Position numbers and translations under genes: made by a program. From Pseudomonadota bacterium (GTDB lineage Bacteria; UBA10199; 2-02-FULL-44-16; JAAZCA01): DNA of 47,507 bases. The DNA is taken from NCBI GenBank assembly GCA_016927275.1, contig JAFGMW010000072.1:1-47507 (forward strand), read 5' to 3'. Shown one piece after another: positions 7,439 through 16,550 of the stretch (its first letter is position 1; every line of letters starts with the position of its first letter). A model generated the notes under the pieces. The model made no database searches, was not told the origin of the DNA, and was given only the letters and a program-made list of their open reading frames with translations.

Positions 7439-9160
7439 ATGGGCGAGCGAAGATCCATAATGCCTTCGCCTGCGGTGAGCGGGATGACGGCCTACAGCGT
7501 CCCGAGGCACGGGGCGCCGATCGACCTGTGGCTCGACGGCAACGAGGGCGCGGCCCCTCCCGCGGAGCTGATCGAGCGGATAGCTGCCGCGGGCACAGAG
7601 GCGATGAGGCGCTATCCCGACGCGCGCCCTCTCGAGGAGAGGATAGCCTCTATGATCGGCATCGATCCGGGCCGCTTGATCGTCACCGCAGGAGGCGACG
7701 ACGCGATATACCGCGCGCTGAAATCGGTGCTGGCCCCAGGCAGGGAGCTGATTCTGCCTGAGCCGACCTTCGAGATGTTCGAGCGCTACGCGAGGCTCGC
7801 CGGAGGCGAGGTGGCGAGGCTCTCGTGGGCGGAGGGGCCCTATCCGGTGGAGGATGTGATAGCCGGCATCAGCGAGCGCACCGCGGCGATCGCGGTGGTC
7901 TCCCCGAACAACCCGACGGGGCTCGTGGTCTCGGAGGACGATCTGAGGAGGCTTTCCGCCGCAGCCCCGCACGCCCTCATAGTCGTGGACCTTGCCTACG
8001 CGGAGTTCGCAGATCGCGACCTCACAGGGGCGGCGCTTGAGCTGCCCAACGCGGTCGTCATACGCACCCTGTCCAAGGCGTGGGGCCTGGCGGGCCTCAG
8101 GGTCGGCTGGGCTGCCGGCCCCGCCGAGGTGATCGGCTGGATGCGCGCCGCCGGAAACCCCTACGCGGTCTCCTCCGCTTCGCTGGCCATAGCGGAGGAG
8201 AGGCTCTCCCACCGGAGGAGCGTCGGCGAGTTCGTCTCGACCGTTCGATCGGAGGTGAAACGCATAAGCAGGGCGATCGAGGATCTCGGAGGCCGGGTCC
8301 TCCCCTCGCAGGCCAACTTCGTGCTGGCGAAATTCCCGGATGCAGCATGGGTGCGCGACGGGCTCGCAGGACTGGGCATAGCGGTGCGGGCGTTTCCCGG
8401 CAGGGAACGGCTCGAGGACAGCCTCAGGATCACGATGCCGGGGAACGGGAGGGATTTCGACAGGCTGCTCTCTGCGATAGAGACCGTGCTCGCCCCCGAG
8501 GCGATCATATTCGACATAGACGACACCCTCGCGGACGTTACCGAATCGTACAGGCGCTCGATCGTGGAGACAGCCCGCTCGTTTGGTGCTGCCGCCTCGC
8601 CGGCCGACGTCGCGAGGCTAAAGGCGGCAGGCAACTCGACAAACGACTGGGAGCTGACCTGGCGGCTGCTCGGGGAGTCGGGGATCGAGGCGTCGTTCGA
8701 GGAGGTACGGCGCCGGTTCGAGGCGATATACCAGGGCACGGGCGAAAGGCGCGGGCTCAAGGAGAACGAATCGCTCATGGTCGACTCGAGGATGCTCGAG
8801 CGACTCTCCCGCAGGTTGAGGCTCGGCATAGTCACCGGCAGGCCGCGCTCCGATGCGGCCGCCTTCCTCGCCAGGGAGGGGATCGACCGCCTCTTCTCCG
8901 CCGTGGTCGCCATGGAGGATGGACCGCAGAAGCCCGATCCCGTGCCCGTGAAGGCGGCGCTCTCTGCTCTCGGGGCCTCGCGCGCCTGGATGGCAGGGGA
9001 CACGCCGGACGACATGCGCGCGGCCAGGGCGGCCGGCGTGCTTCCGATAGGGGTGGTCGCTCCGTCGGATGACCCTGAAGCAGCTCGGGCCGCGCTCACG
9101 GGAGCCGGGGCCGCCCGCGTGTTCTTGAAACTCTCCCAGATAGAGGAGGTGGTCCCATGA
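7439..9160 (+). CDS. hisC: Fusion: histidinol-phosphate aminotransferase (HisC) + HAD-family phosphatase
   Basis: 573 residues from ATG 7439, eight nt after hisG. Residues 1-350 are a fold-type I aminotransferase of the HisC family, with SPNNPTG and the PLP-binding Lys213 in TLSKAWGLAGLRVGW. Residues about 353-573 are a complete HAD hydrolase: motif I DIDDT (Asp359 nucleophile, Asp361), motif II Thr466 in TGRPRS, motif III Lys498, motif IV GDTPDD (Asp521, 524, 525). HisB in this operon has only the dehydratase domain and no other histidinol-phosphatase is visible, so the HAD half is the best candidate for that step, consecutive with the HisC reaction. Its substrate is inferred, not shown. The stop overlaps the hisB start (ATGA). 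Confidence 0.9.
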   Translation: MGERRSIMPSPAVSGMTAYSVPRHGAPIDLWLDGNEGAAPPAELIERIAAAGTEAMRRYPDARPLEERIASMIGIDPGRLIVTAGGDDAIYRALKSVLAPGRELILPEPTFEMFERYARLAGGEVARLSWAEGPYPVEDVIAGISERTAAIAVVSPNNPTGLVVSEDDLRRLSAAAPHALIVVDLAYAEFADRDLTGAALELPNAVVIRTLSKAWGLAGLRVGWAAGPAEVIGWMRAAGNPYAVSSASLAIAEERLSHRRSVGEFVSTVRSEVKRISRAIEDLGGRVLPSQANFVLAKFPDAAWVRDGLAGLGIAVRAFPGRERLEDSLRITMPGNGRDFDRLLSAIETVLAPEAIIFDIDDTLADVTESYRRSIVETARSFGAAASPADVARLKAAGNSTNDWELTWRLLGESGIEASFEEVRRRFEAIYQGTGERRGLKENESLMVDSRMLERLSRRLRLGIVTGRPRSDAAAFLAREGIDRLFSAVVAMEDGPQKPDPVPVKAALSALGASRAWMAGDTPDDMRAARAAGVLPIGVVAPSDDPEAARAALTGAGAARVFLKLSQIEEVVP

Positions 9161-9741
9161 CAAGGAAGGCCGAGATAAAGAGGAAGACCGGCGAGACCGA
9201 GATCGAGCTGATGCTCGACCTCGACGGCAGCGGCAGGGCAGAACTCTCCACAGGCGTCGGGTTCCTCGACCATATGCTCGCGGCGCTCGCGCGCCACGCC
9301 CGCTTTGACCTCGCGCTCTCGTGCAAGGGGGACCTCCGGGTCGACGACCACCACACGGCCGAGGACTGCGCGCTGGCGCTGGGCCAGGCGATCGACCGCG
9401 CCCTCGGCGAGAGGCGCGGGATCGCGCGCTTCGGCTGGGCGTACGCGCCCATGGACGATGCCCTCGCTCGCGCGTCGGTTGACCTGTCGGGCAGGCCCTT
9501 CTCCGTCGTGCGCCTCGGGCTCTCATCGGATCGAGTGGGGGACCTGGCGTCGGAGAACGCGGAGCACGCGATCGCCTCGCTCGCCCAGTCGGCACGCGCC
9601 GCGATCCACGTGGACGTGCTGCGCGGAATGAACGACCATCACAGGGCCGAGGCCGCCTTCAAGGCGCTGGCGCTCGCCCTCAGGCAGGCGGCGGCCCTGG
9701 ACGGCTCACAGGAGGTGCCGAGCACCAAGGGGGTCCTCTGA
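9157..9741 (+). CDS. hisB: Imidazoleglycerol-phosphate dehydratase (HisB, monofunctional)
   Basis: 194 residues, the usual length of the monofunctional enzyme. It converts imidazole glycerol phosphate to imidazole acetol phosphate with Mn. The metal-binding motifs are present: GFLDHM, DDHHTAED and NDHHRAEA, with the C-terminal STKGVL. No histidinol-phosphatase domain is attached, unlike enterobacterial HisB. Its ATG overlaps the stop of the hisC-HAD gene and its own stop overlaps hisH (TGATG), so translation is probably coupled. Confidence 0.96.
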   Translation: MTRKAEIKRKTGETEIELMLDLDGSGRAELSTGVGFLDHMLAALARHARFDLALSCKGDLRVDDHHTAEDCALALGQAIDRALGERRGIARFGWAYAPMDDALARASVDLSGRPFSVVRLGLSSDRVGDLASENAEHAIASLAQSARAAIHVDVLRGMNDHHRAEAAFKALALALRQAAALDGSQEVPSTKGVL

Positions 9742-10340
9742 TGGGGCGCTCCGATGTGACCGTTGTCAGGACCGGCAGCGCCAACCTCGCCTCGGTCCTC
9801 GCGGCCCTGAGAAGGCTCGGCGCGGTGGCGAGCCTCACCGAGGAGCCGTCTGAAGTGCAGCGCGCGACACATCTGGTGCTGCCGGGAGTGGGGACGCTCG
9901 CGGCCGCGATGCGAAAGCTCACGGAGGACAGGCTCGTGGAGCCGCTCAGGGAGAGGGTCGCGGCCGGAAGGCCCACGCTGGCGATCTGCCTCGGGATGCA
10001 GATGCTGCTCGAGGGGAGCGAGGAGAGCGACGGCGTTGAGGGGCTCTGCATCGTTCCGGGCATTGCCGAACGCTTTCCAAAAGGGGTTAGGGTGCCGCAG
10101 CTGGGATGGAACCGGATAGAGGTAGAGGCTGAGGCTGAGATTTTGAGGGATGGATATGTTTATTTCGCGAACTCGTATCGGCTGGTCGCTGCGCCGGAGG
10201 GCTGGTGCGTGGCCTCCTCCGACTACGGCGGCCGCTTCGTCGCGGCCGTAGAGCGCGGCAGCGTCATCGGCTGCCAGTTTCATCCGGAGCTCTCGGGGGA
10301 GTTCGGGCTGGGAATAATCGAAAGATGGTTCAAAGGTTAA
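9741..10340 (+). CDS. hisH: Imidazole glycerol phosphate synthase, glutaminase subunit (HisH)
   Basis: 199 residues, class I glutamine amidotransferase. The catalytic triad is visible: Cys83 in AICLGMQ, His181 and Glu183 in CQFHPEL. It supplies ammonia to HisF. The start overlaps the hisB stop. The stop codon lies in a short heptamer repeat that also provides the hisF ribosome-binding site. A small run of GAG/GCT codons (VEAEAE, about residues 128-135) gives local hexamer repetition. Confidence 0.95.
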   Translation: MGRSDVTVVRTGSANLASVLAALRRLGAVASLTEEPSEVQRATHLVLPGVGTLAAAMRKLTEDRLVEPLRERVAAGRPTLAICLGMQMLLEGSEESDGVEGLCIVPGIAERFPKGVRVPQLGWNRIEVEAEAEILRDGYVYFANSYRLVAAPEGWCVASSDYGGRFVAAVERGSVIGCQFHPELSGEFGLGIIERWFKG

Positions 10341-10347
10341 AGGTGAA
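10327..10347 (+). repeat. Heptamer repeat (GGTTCAA, AGGTTAA, AGGTGAA) spanning the hisH stop
   Basis: Three degenerate 7-nt units, with the hisH TAA stop inside the second. The sequence directly after (AAAGGAAG) serves as the hisF Shine-Dalgarno. It resembles the AGCTCAA array at the cinA stop. Confidence 0.45.
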
Positions 10348-10356
10348 AGGAAGTCG

Positions 10357-11112
10357 ATGCTGACAGTGAGGATAATCCCCTGCCTCGACGTGCGCGACGG
10401 GCGCGTGGTGAAGGGGATCAGGTTCCAGGGGCTCAGGGACGCGGGCGACCCGGCTGAGCAGGCGGCGCTCTACGAGCGCCAGGGCGCGGACGAGATAACC
10501 ATGCTCGACGTCTCCGCCACGCCGGAGGGCAGGAATACCGCCCTCGGGACAGTGGCCGCGGTCCGGGAGAGGATCTCGCTCCCGCTCACGGTCGGCGGCG
10601 GCGTGCGGGGCGTCGGGGATGCGCTCGCATTGCTCGCAGCCGGCGCGGACAAGGTGGGCGTGAACACCGCGGCTGTGGAAAACCCTGAGCTCATCGCCGA
10701 GATGGCCGATCGTTTCGGCAGCCAGTGCGCTGTCCTCGCGATCGACGCCTCGGCCCGGGGAGGCGGCGGCTTCGAGGTGATGACTCACTCGGGGAAGAGG
10801 CGGACCGGGATCGACGCGGTGGAGTGGGCGGCGAGGGCGGCGGAGCTCGGTGCTGGAGAGATACTCCTCACCTCCTGGGACCGCGACGGCACGAGGTCCG
10901 GATACGACCTTGACCTCATTTCCGCGGTGGCGGGCGCGGTCGGCGTGCCGATCGTAGCGTCGGGCGGAGCATCCGACGCATCGCACATGGCGGAGGCGTT
11001 GCGCGCCGGCGCCTCCGCGGTGCTGGCCGCGTCTATCTTCCACTACGCGGAGCACACCGTCGGATCGCTCAAGGCGGAGCTGGCCGCGATGGGAATCGAG
11101 GTGCGCAGATGA
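10357..11112 (+). CDS. hisF: Imidazole glycerol phosphate synthase, cyclase subunit (HisF)
   Basis: 251 residues, TIM barrel. It uses ammonia from HisH to form imidazole glycerol phosphate and AICAR. The two catalytic aspartates are in place: Asp11 in [13 protein letters not shown] and Asp130 in AIDA. Phosphate loops GGGVRG and SGGAS are present. Its last codons overlap the start of the next gene by 4 nt (ATGA). Confidence 0.96.
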   Translation: MLTVRIIPCLDVRDGRVVKGIRFQGLRDAGDPAEQAALYERQGADEITMLDVSATPEGRNTALGTVAAVRERISLPLTVGGGVRGVGDALALLAAGADKVGVNTAAVENPELIAEMADRFGSQCAVLAIDASARGGGGFEVMTHSGKRRTGIDAVEWAARAAELGAGEILLTSWDRDGTRSGYDLDLISAVAGAVGVPIVASGGASDASHMAEALRAGASAVLAASIFHYAEHTVGSLKAELAAMGIEVRR

Positions 11113-12374
11113 TCATACCTTCGATAGACCTGCAGGCAGGCCGGACTGTACAGCTGGTGGGAGGGGAGAGGCTCGAGATCGACGCGGGCGACCCCATACC
11201 CATAGCCGAGCGCTTCAGCGTGGCCGGCGAGATAGCGGTCATCGATCTGGACGCGGCGATGGGCAGCGGCGGGAACAGGGCGCTCGTCGAGGAACTCGTG
11301 CGACGATTCACGTGCAGGGTCGGGGGAGGGATACGGGACTATGGGGCCGCCGCCGGATGGCTCGACGCCGGCGCGAGCAGCGTGATCATCGGCACCGCAG
11401 CGACACCGGAGCTTTTGCGCCGACTCCCGAGGGAGCGCGTGATAGCGGCGCTGGACGCACGATCCGGAGAGGTGGTGGTCGAGGGATGGAAGAGGGGGAC
11501 CGGCCGGGGCATCATCGAGAGGGTCGCGGAGCTGAAGGATCACGTCGGGGGGTTCCTCGTCACCTTCGTCGAGCGCGAGGGGAGGATGGGCGGAACGGAC
11601 ATGGAACTCGCCCGCAGGGTCGTGGAGGCGGCGGGGAAAGCGAAGGTGACGATCGCAGGCGGCGTTGCGGCCCTCGCCGAGATAGCGAAGCTCGACCGGA
11701 TGGGCGCGGACGCGCAGATCGGAATGGCTCTCTACAGCGGCAGGATGGATCTCGCGGACGCTATCAGCTCGCCGCTTAGATCGGACAGGCCCGACGGGCT
11801 GTGGCCAACGGTCGTGGCCGACGATTCGGGGGTCGCGCTCGGGCTGGCCTGGTCGGACGCGGAAAGCCTGCGAGAGGCGGTCCGCCTGCGCCGCGGGGTG
11901 TATTGCTCACGAACGCGCGGCCTGTGGATCAAGGGCGAGGGCTCGGGCGACGTGCAGGATCTCATCCGCATAGACCTCGACTGCGACCGCGACGCGCTCC
12001 GTTTCACGGTGCGACAGTCCGGGCAGGGCTTCTGCCACCTGGGCACCAGGACCTGCTGGGGCGACGATGGCGGGCTTCGGAGTCTATCGCGCAGGCTGTT
12101 CGAGAGGAGAACCAAGGCCCCCGACGGCTCCTACACGAGGAGGCTCTTCGACGACCCGGCGCTGCTCGCTTCCAAGCTCAAGGAGGAGGCCGGAGAGCTC
12201 GCCGAGGCAAGGGGGGATGGCGTCGCAGAGGAGGCGGCGGACCTCATCTACTTCGCGCTGGTCGCCATGGCGCGGTCGGGGGTGGAGATCGCGGAGGTCG
12301 AACGCGTGCTGGACAGACGCTCGCGGAAGCTCACGCGCAGGCCGGGCGACGCGAAGCCGGCCATGAAAAAATGA
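11109..12374 (+). CDS. hisA: Trifunctional fusion HisA-HisI-HisE
   Basis: 421 residues without a break. Residues 1-228 are the HisA barrel (ProFAR isomerase): [10 protein letters not shown] with Asp8, [16 protein letters not shown]. Residues about 229-325 are HisI, phosphoribosyl-AMP cyclohydrolase: [16 protein letters not shown] with metal ligands Asp291, 293, 295 and Cys292, then Cys309, His310 and Cys316. Residues about 330-415 are HisE, phosphoribosyl-ATP pyrophosphohydrolase: [26 protein letters not shown]. One polypeptide thus carries steps 2, 3 and 4 in the order 4-3-2. HisIE fusions are common; HisA at the front is unusual in my knowledge. All three active sites look intact. Confidence 0.93.
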   Translation: MIIPSIDLQAGRTVQLVGGERLEIDAGDPIPIAERFSVAGEIAVIDLDAAMGSGGNRALVEELVRRFTCRVGGGIRDYGAAAGWLDAGASSVIIGTAATPELLRRLPRERVIAALDARSGEVVVEGWKRGTGRGIIERVAELKDHVGGFLVTFVEREGRMGGTDMELARRVVEAAGKAKVTIAGGVAALAEIAKLDRMGADAQIGMALYSGRMDLADAISSPLRSDRPDGLWPTVVADDSGVALGLAWSDAESLREAVRLRRGVYCSRTRGLWIKGEGSGDVQDLIRIDLDCDRDALRFTVRQSGQGFCHLGTRTCWGDDGGLRSLSRRLFERRTKAPDGSYTRRLFDDPALLASKLKEEAGELAEARGDGVAEEAADLIYFALVAMARSGVEIAEVERVLDRRSRKLTRRPGDAKPAMKK

Positions 12375-12390
12375 CGCGGATGGAGATCAT

Positions 12391-13653
12391 ATGGTTCTGA
12401 TGAAGATCATGGATGCGGGCGATCTCAATCTCTCGCGCAGGGAACCGGTGGACTCAGAGGCGCAGAGGGTCGCGCAGGCCGTGGTCGATGAAGTGCGCGC
12501 GGGCGGCGAGGAGGCGCTGCGCCGCTGCGCGGAGCGCTTCGGCGAGGTGAGGCAGGGGGACAAGCTGTTCTACTCGCGCGAGGAGCTTGCGCGCTCGCTC
12601 GATTGCGTGGAGAGGGCCGACAGGGAGCTCATCGCCCGAGTCGCGGATCGGATACGCAGATTCGCTGCAGCGCAGCGCGAGAGCTTGAAGCCGTTCGAGT
12701 TCCCCATCCCGGGCGGCACGGCGGGCCAGATGATCGCGCCGGTGGCGCGCGCCGGATGCTACGCGCCGGGCGGCCGCTTCCCGCTTCCATCCTCGGTGCT
12801 GATGACGGCGGTGACCGCCAGGGCGGCCGGCGTCGCCGAGGTGTGGGTGGCCTCTCCGAAGCCCACCGCCATGGTGCTGGCGGCCGCGGCCGCCTCGGGC
12901 GCGGACGGGCTCCTCGCGGCGGGCGGGGCGCAGGCGATCGCGGCCATGGCCTACGGCGCGGGCCCCATGCCCGCGTGCGACGTCATCGCTGGGCCGGGGA
13001 ACAGGTACGTGACAGCCGCCAAGAAGATCGTATCAGGCACTGTCGCCATAGACATGCTGGCCGGCCCGTCCGAGCTCGTGGTGCTGGCCGACTCGTCGGC
13101 AGACCCAGCGGTCGTGGCCGCGGACCTCATCGCTCAGGCGGAGCACGACCCCGACGCGATTCCTGTCCTCGTGACCACCGACCGATCCTTGGCGGAGGAT
13201 GTGCTGCGCAGGATGGACAGGCAGCTCGAGAGACTCCCCACCGCCAAGACCGCGCGCGGCGCCCTCGCCAACGGCTTCGTCCTCGTCGCCTCCGACATGA
13301 AGGGGGCGATCGAGGCGTGCGACCGAATCGCGCCCGAGCATATCGAGCTGCAGGTCAAGGATGCCGAAAGATTGGCGGAGAAGCTCTCCAATTATGGCGC
13401 CCTGTTCATCGGCGCCGCTGCCGCGGAGGTCCTCGGAGACTACGGTGCGGGCCCGAACCACACGCTGCCCACCGGCGGCACCTCGCGCCACACCGGGGGG
13501 CTGTCGGTGCTCAATTTCCTCAGGGTCCGCACGTGGATGCGGATCGACGACGCGGCCGCGGCCCGGGGGATGATCGAGGATGCGGCGCGGCTGGGCGAGA
13601 TCGAGGGATTGGCAGCCCACGCGATTTCGGCTAATCTGCGCATCTCACGATAA
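12391..13653 (+). CDS. hisD: Histidinol dehydrogenase (HisD)
   Basis: 420 residues; it oxidises histidinol to histidine with two NAD, the last two steps of the pathway. The signature PACDVIAGPGNRYVTAAKK is present. The Zn ligands Gln249, His252 (AQAEHD), Asp350 (GDYGAGPNHTLPTGG) and His410, and the catalytic Glu316-His317 (APEHIEL), are all found. It follows the HisA-IE gene by 16 nt. HisD is last among the his genes here, whereas it is often near the front. Confidence 0.96.
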   Translation: MVLMKIMDAGDLNLSRREPVDSEAQRVAQAVVDEVRAGGEEALRRCAERFGEVRQGDKLFYSREELARSLDCVERADRELIARVADRIRRFAAAQRESLKPFEFPIPGGTAGQMIAPVARAGCYAPGGRFPLPSSVLMTAVTARAAGVAEVWVASPKPTAMVLAAAAASGADGLLAAGGAQAIAAMAYGAGPMPACDVIAGPGNRYVTAAKKIVSGTVAIDMLAGPSELVVLADSSADPAVVAADLIAQAEHDPDAIPVLVTTDRSLAEDVLRRMDRQLERLPTAKTARGALANGFVLVASDMKGAIEACDRIAPEHIELQVKDAERLAEKLSNYGALFIGAAAAEVLGDYGAGPNHTLPTGGTSRHTGGLSVLNFLRVRTWMRIDDAAAARGMIEDAARLGEIEGLAAHAISANLRISR

Positions 13654-13663
13654 GGGGGGGACG

Positions 13664-14716
13664 ATGGCAAGGGCGGCGCAAGCGAGAAGGCACAGGCTGA
13701 TAATCCCCGAGGGCTACAGGCCGAAGCTCCACCTGCGCGAGACAGAGGTGGCCATAAAATTCGTCAAGGACCTCTTTCAGAACCGCCTTGCGCGCGTCCT
13801 CTCGCTGCAGCGCGTCTCCGCGCCGATCGCGGTCACGCAAAAGAGCGGGGTCAACGACTACCTGAACGGCATCGAGCGTCCGGCATCGTTCTACATAAAG
13901 GACGTCGGGCTCGAGGCGGAGATCGTGCAGTCCCTGGCCAAGTGGAAGCGCGCGGCGCTGGCCGACTACGGCATGAGGCCGGGCGAGGGGCTCTACACGG
14001 ACATGAACGCGATCAGGCCGGACGAGCGCCTGGACAGCCTCCACTCCGTCTACGTGGACCAGTGGGACTGGGAGAAGATAGTGAGAAGGGATGAGCGCAG
14101 CCTCGAATATCTGAAGGGGGTCGTGCGCTCGATATACGCGGTGATCGCCGGGACCGAGCGCATGGTCTGCCGCCGCTGGCCCAAACTCGGCAAGCCGGTG
14201 CTCCCGCCGCGGATCCACTTCGTGCACTCGGAGGATCTGGAGGCGGCCTATCCCTCGCTTTCCCCCGAGGATCGCGAGGAGAGGGTCGCCAGGCAGAGGG
14301 GCGCGGTCTTCGTGATAGGCATAGGACACCCGCTCGCCGACGGCAGGCCGCACGACGGCCGCGCGCCCGACTACGACGACTGGTGGACCGAGACCGGCCG
14401 CGGCCGCAGGGGCTTAAACGGCGACATAATCGTCTGGAACCCGACGCTCGGCTGCTCGTTCGAGCTCTCATCCATGGGCATCAGGGTGGACAAGGTCTCT
14501 CTCAAGGCCCAGCTGGCCCTCCGGGGCGTCGAGACATCCCCCTACCACCGCAGGATCCTGAGCGGAGATCTGCCGCTCTCCATAGGCGGGGGCATCGGCC
14601 AGTCCAGGCTCTGCATGTTCTTCCTCCGAAAGGCCCACATAGGCGAGGTGCAGGCCGCGGTCTGGCCCGACCAGATGCGCCGCACCTGCGCGGATGCAGG
14701 CATAGAGCTCCTCTGA
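13664..14716 (+). CDS. asnA: Aspartate-ammonia ligase (asparagine synthetase A)
   Basis: 350 residues from ATG 13664, ten nt after hisD, with a G-rich ribosome-binding site. It makes asparagine from aspartate, ATP and ammonia. The AsnA family match is strong along the whole length: SLAKWKR, GEGLYTDMNAIRPDE, LHSVYVDQWDWE, IHFVHSEDL, APDYDDW, LNGDIIVWNP, FELSSMGIRVD and GGGIGQSRLCM. It is related in fold to class II aminoacyl-tRNA synthetases. The position makes it the eighth gene of the his transcription unit. A link between ammonia-dependent Asn synthesis and His synthesis is suggested by position only. Confidence 0.95.
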   Translation: MARAAQARRHRLIIPEGYRPKLHLRETEVAIKFVKDLFQNRLARVLSLQRVSAPIAVTQKSGVNDYLNGIERPASFYIKDVGLEAEIVQSLAKWKRAALADYGMRPGEGLYTDMNAIRPDERLDSLHSVYVDQWDWEKIVRRDERSLEYLKGVVRSIYAVIAGTERMVCRRWPKLGKPVLPPRIHFVHSEDLEAAYPSLSPEDREERVARQRGAVFVIGIGHPLADGRPHDGRAPDYDDWWTETGRGRRGLNGDIIVWNPTLGCSFELSSMGIRVDKVSLKAQLALRGVETSPYHRRILSGDLPLSIGGGIGQSRLCMFFLRKAHIGEVQAAVWPDQMRRTCADAGIELL

Positions 14717-14786
14717 CGAGTTTTGCCTTGCCTTGCCCCGATTTGCGTTATAAGACGCATGATCCTGACACCGCGAGGAGGCCGAA

Positions 14787-15056
14787 ATGATCGGAAAGCC
14801 GGCATCGCTTCTGCCAACTCTTGCACTGAGACCGCCGGGGGGCAACTCTTCGATAGTGATGTGGAGCGGGCAGCTCAGCGGGGAGATCGTCCTGGGGAAC
14901 GCATTTCCAGATCTGGCGAGGGGATTTATTCGGAACGATCGGCCGAATGCGGCGCGCTTCGCGTCAGGGCCCCCTCCCTCAGAAGGGGGAGCGCTTCGCG
15001 GAGCGGGCGGAGTTCCCCCGCAGGGGGGCGGAGGCGACAACGGATCGGAGGGGAAG
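14787..15056 (+). promoter_or_regulatory. In-frame 5' extension and alternating C/G-run element upstream of the phosphohexomutase
   Basis: The 340 nt between asnA and the conserved mutase start hold a weak promoter (TTGCCT 14723-14728, TTATAA 14748-14753, 19-bp spacer) and a good Shine-Dalgarno AGGAGG (14776-14781). This precedes ATG 14787, which is in frame with the mutase and open for 90 codons. The end of the extension has runs CCCCC (14970-14974), GGGGG (14985-14989), CCCCC (15015-15019) and GGGGGG (15023-15028). Each run can pair with the next, so several exclusive hairpins are possible just before the internal start at 15057. Confidence 0.4.
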
Positions 15057-16550
15057 ATGAGCAGGGTGAAGATCGGCGATCTCATGCAGCAGAGCGGGGT
15101 GAAGTTCGGGACCAGCGGGGCCAGGGGCCTTGTCAGCCGGATGACCGACCGAGTCTGCTTCGCGTACACCATGGGTTTTCTGCAGTACCTCATGAAGCGC
15201 TGGGATCTCAAGGAGGGCGATCAGGTCGCCGTCGCCGGCGATCTCCGGCCCAGCACCGACCGCATCATGGCAGCCTGCGCTGCGGCGGCGGATTACCTAG
15301 GCTGCAGGGTGGCCAACCTCGGCAAGGTTCCGTCGCCGGCATCGGCCAATTACGGGATACGGATGGGCGTGCCGGTCGTGATGGTCACCGGCTCGCACAT
15401 CCCGGACGACCGCAACGGCATCAAGTTCAACAAGCAGGAGGGCGAGATACTCAAGGACGACGAGGCCGCCATCAGGGAGGAGGTCGTCGACATCCCCGAT
15501 CGCCTCTTCGACGGGGGCGGATCGTTCGTCGAGGGCGCGGTGAAGCCTCTGCCCGAGGCGACGCGCGAGGCGGAGGAGATGTTCTATCGCCGCTACGTCG
15601 ATTTCTTCGGCCCCGGGGCGCTCCGGGGCTCGCGGATAGCGCTCTACCAGCACTCCGCCGTGGGCCGCGACCTGCTGGCGCGCGTGCTGGAGGGGCTGGG
15701 GGCCGAGGTGACCCCCCTGGGCCGCTCCGAGAGGTTCGTGCCGGTCGACACCGAGGCCATTCGCCCGGAGGACGCAGAGTTCGCGAGAAGGGTCGGAAGC
15801 GAGGGCCGCTTCGACGCCATCGTCTCCACGGACGGCGATTCCGACAGGCCGCTGGTCGCAGGGAGCGACGGAAAGTGGCTCCGAGGCGACGTGCTCGGCA
15901 TACTGGTCGCGAAGTTCCTGGGCGCCGACGCGGTCGCAGCGCCGGTCTCCTGCAACACGGCGCTGGAGAGGTCGTCACTCTTCGCAAACGTCTTCCGCAC
16001 GAAGATCGGCTCGCCCTATGTCATCTCCTCGATGATGGACGCGGTGCGCGGCGGCGCGGCGAGGGCGGTGAGCTACGAGGCAAACGGCGGATTCCTCACC
16101 GCCACCGGGATCGATATGGGCGGCAGGGCCCTGGCCGCGCTTCCCACCCGCGACGCGTTCCTGCCTATAATCGCCGCGGTCATGCTGGCCAGGAGGGAGG
16201 GCAAGGGGGTCGAGGCGCTGGTGGCCGATCTCCCGCAGCGCTTCACCGCCAGCGACGTGATCAAGAACTTCCCTGTCGAGAACAGCTCCAGGGTACTCAA
16301 GGAGCTCGCGAGCGGGGATTCATGGGCCGATCTCCCGAAGATCGACGATCGATTCGGCCCCCCGTTCGGCCCGGTCAAGACCATCGACTACACCGACGGG
16401 CTCAGGATGACCTTCGAGAGCGGCGACGTCGTCCACCTGCGCCCCTCCGGCAACGCGCCCGAGTTCCGCGTCTACACCGAGGCCGCGAGCGAGGCGCGCG
16501 CTCTCGAGATCAACGGGACCGCCATGGGCGTGATCAGGGGGATGATCTAG
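15057..16550 (+). CDS. Phosphomannomutase/phosphoglucomutase
   Basis: 497 residues from ATG 15057, chosen because GGAGGGG lies 3-5 nt upstream and family similarity begins here (KFGTSGARGLV). It interconverts hexose 6-phosphate and 1-phosphate for surface polysaccharide precursors. The alpha-D-phosphohexomutase features are complete: active-site Ser113 in TGSHIPDDRNGIKF, Mg loop DGDSDR (259-264), sugar-binding YEANGG (Glu341), and phosphate-binding RPSGNAPEFRVYTEA near the C-terminus. An upstream in-frame ATG at 14787 could add 90 low-complexity residues. The 3' end overlaps the convergent aldehyde dehydrogenase gene by 17 nt. Which hexose it uses cannot be read from the sequence. Confidence 0.9.
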   Translation: MSRVKIGDLMQQSGVKFGTSGARGLVSRMTDRVCFAYTMGFLQYLMKRWDLKEGDQVAVAGDLRPSTDRIMAACAAAADYLGCRVANLGKVPSPASANYGIRMGVPVVMVTGSHIPDDRNGIKFNKQEGEILKDDEAAIREEVVDIPDRLFDGGGSFVEGAVKPLPEATREAEEMFYRRYVDFFGPGALRGSRIALYQHSAVGRDLLARVLEGLGAEVTPLGRSERFVPVDTEAIRPEDAEFARRVGSEGRFDAIVSTDGDSDRPLVAGSDGKWLRGDVLGILVAKFLGADAVAAPVSCNTALERSSLFANVFRTKIGSPYVISSMMDAVRGGAARAVSYEANGGFLTATGIDMGGRALAALPTRDAFLPIIAAVMLARREGKGVEALVADLPQRFTASDVIKNFPVENSSRVLKELASGDSWADLPKIDDRFGPPFGPVKTIDYTDGLRMTFESGDVVHLRPSGNAPEFRVYTEAASEARALEINGTAMGVIRGMI

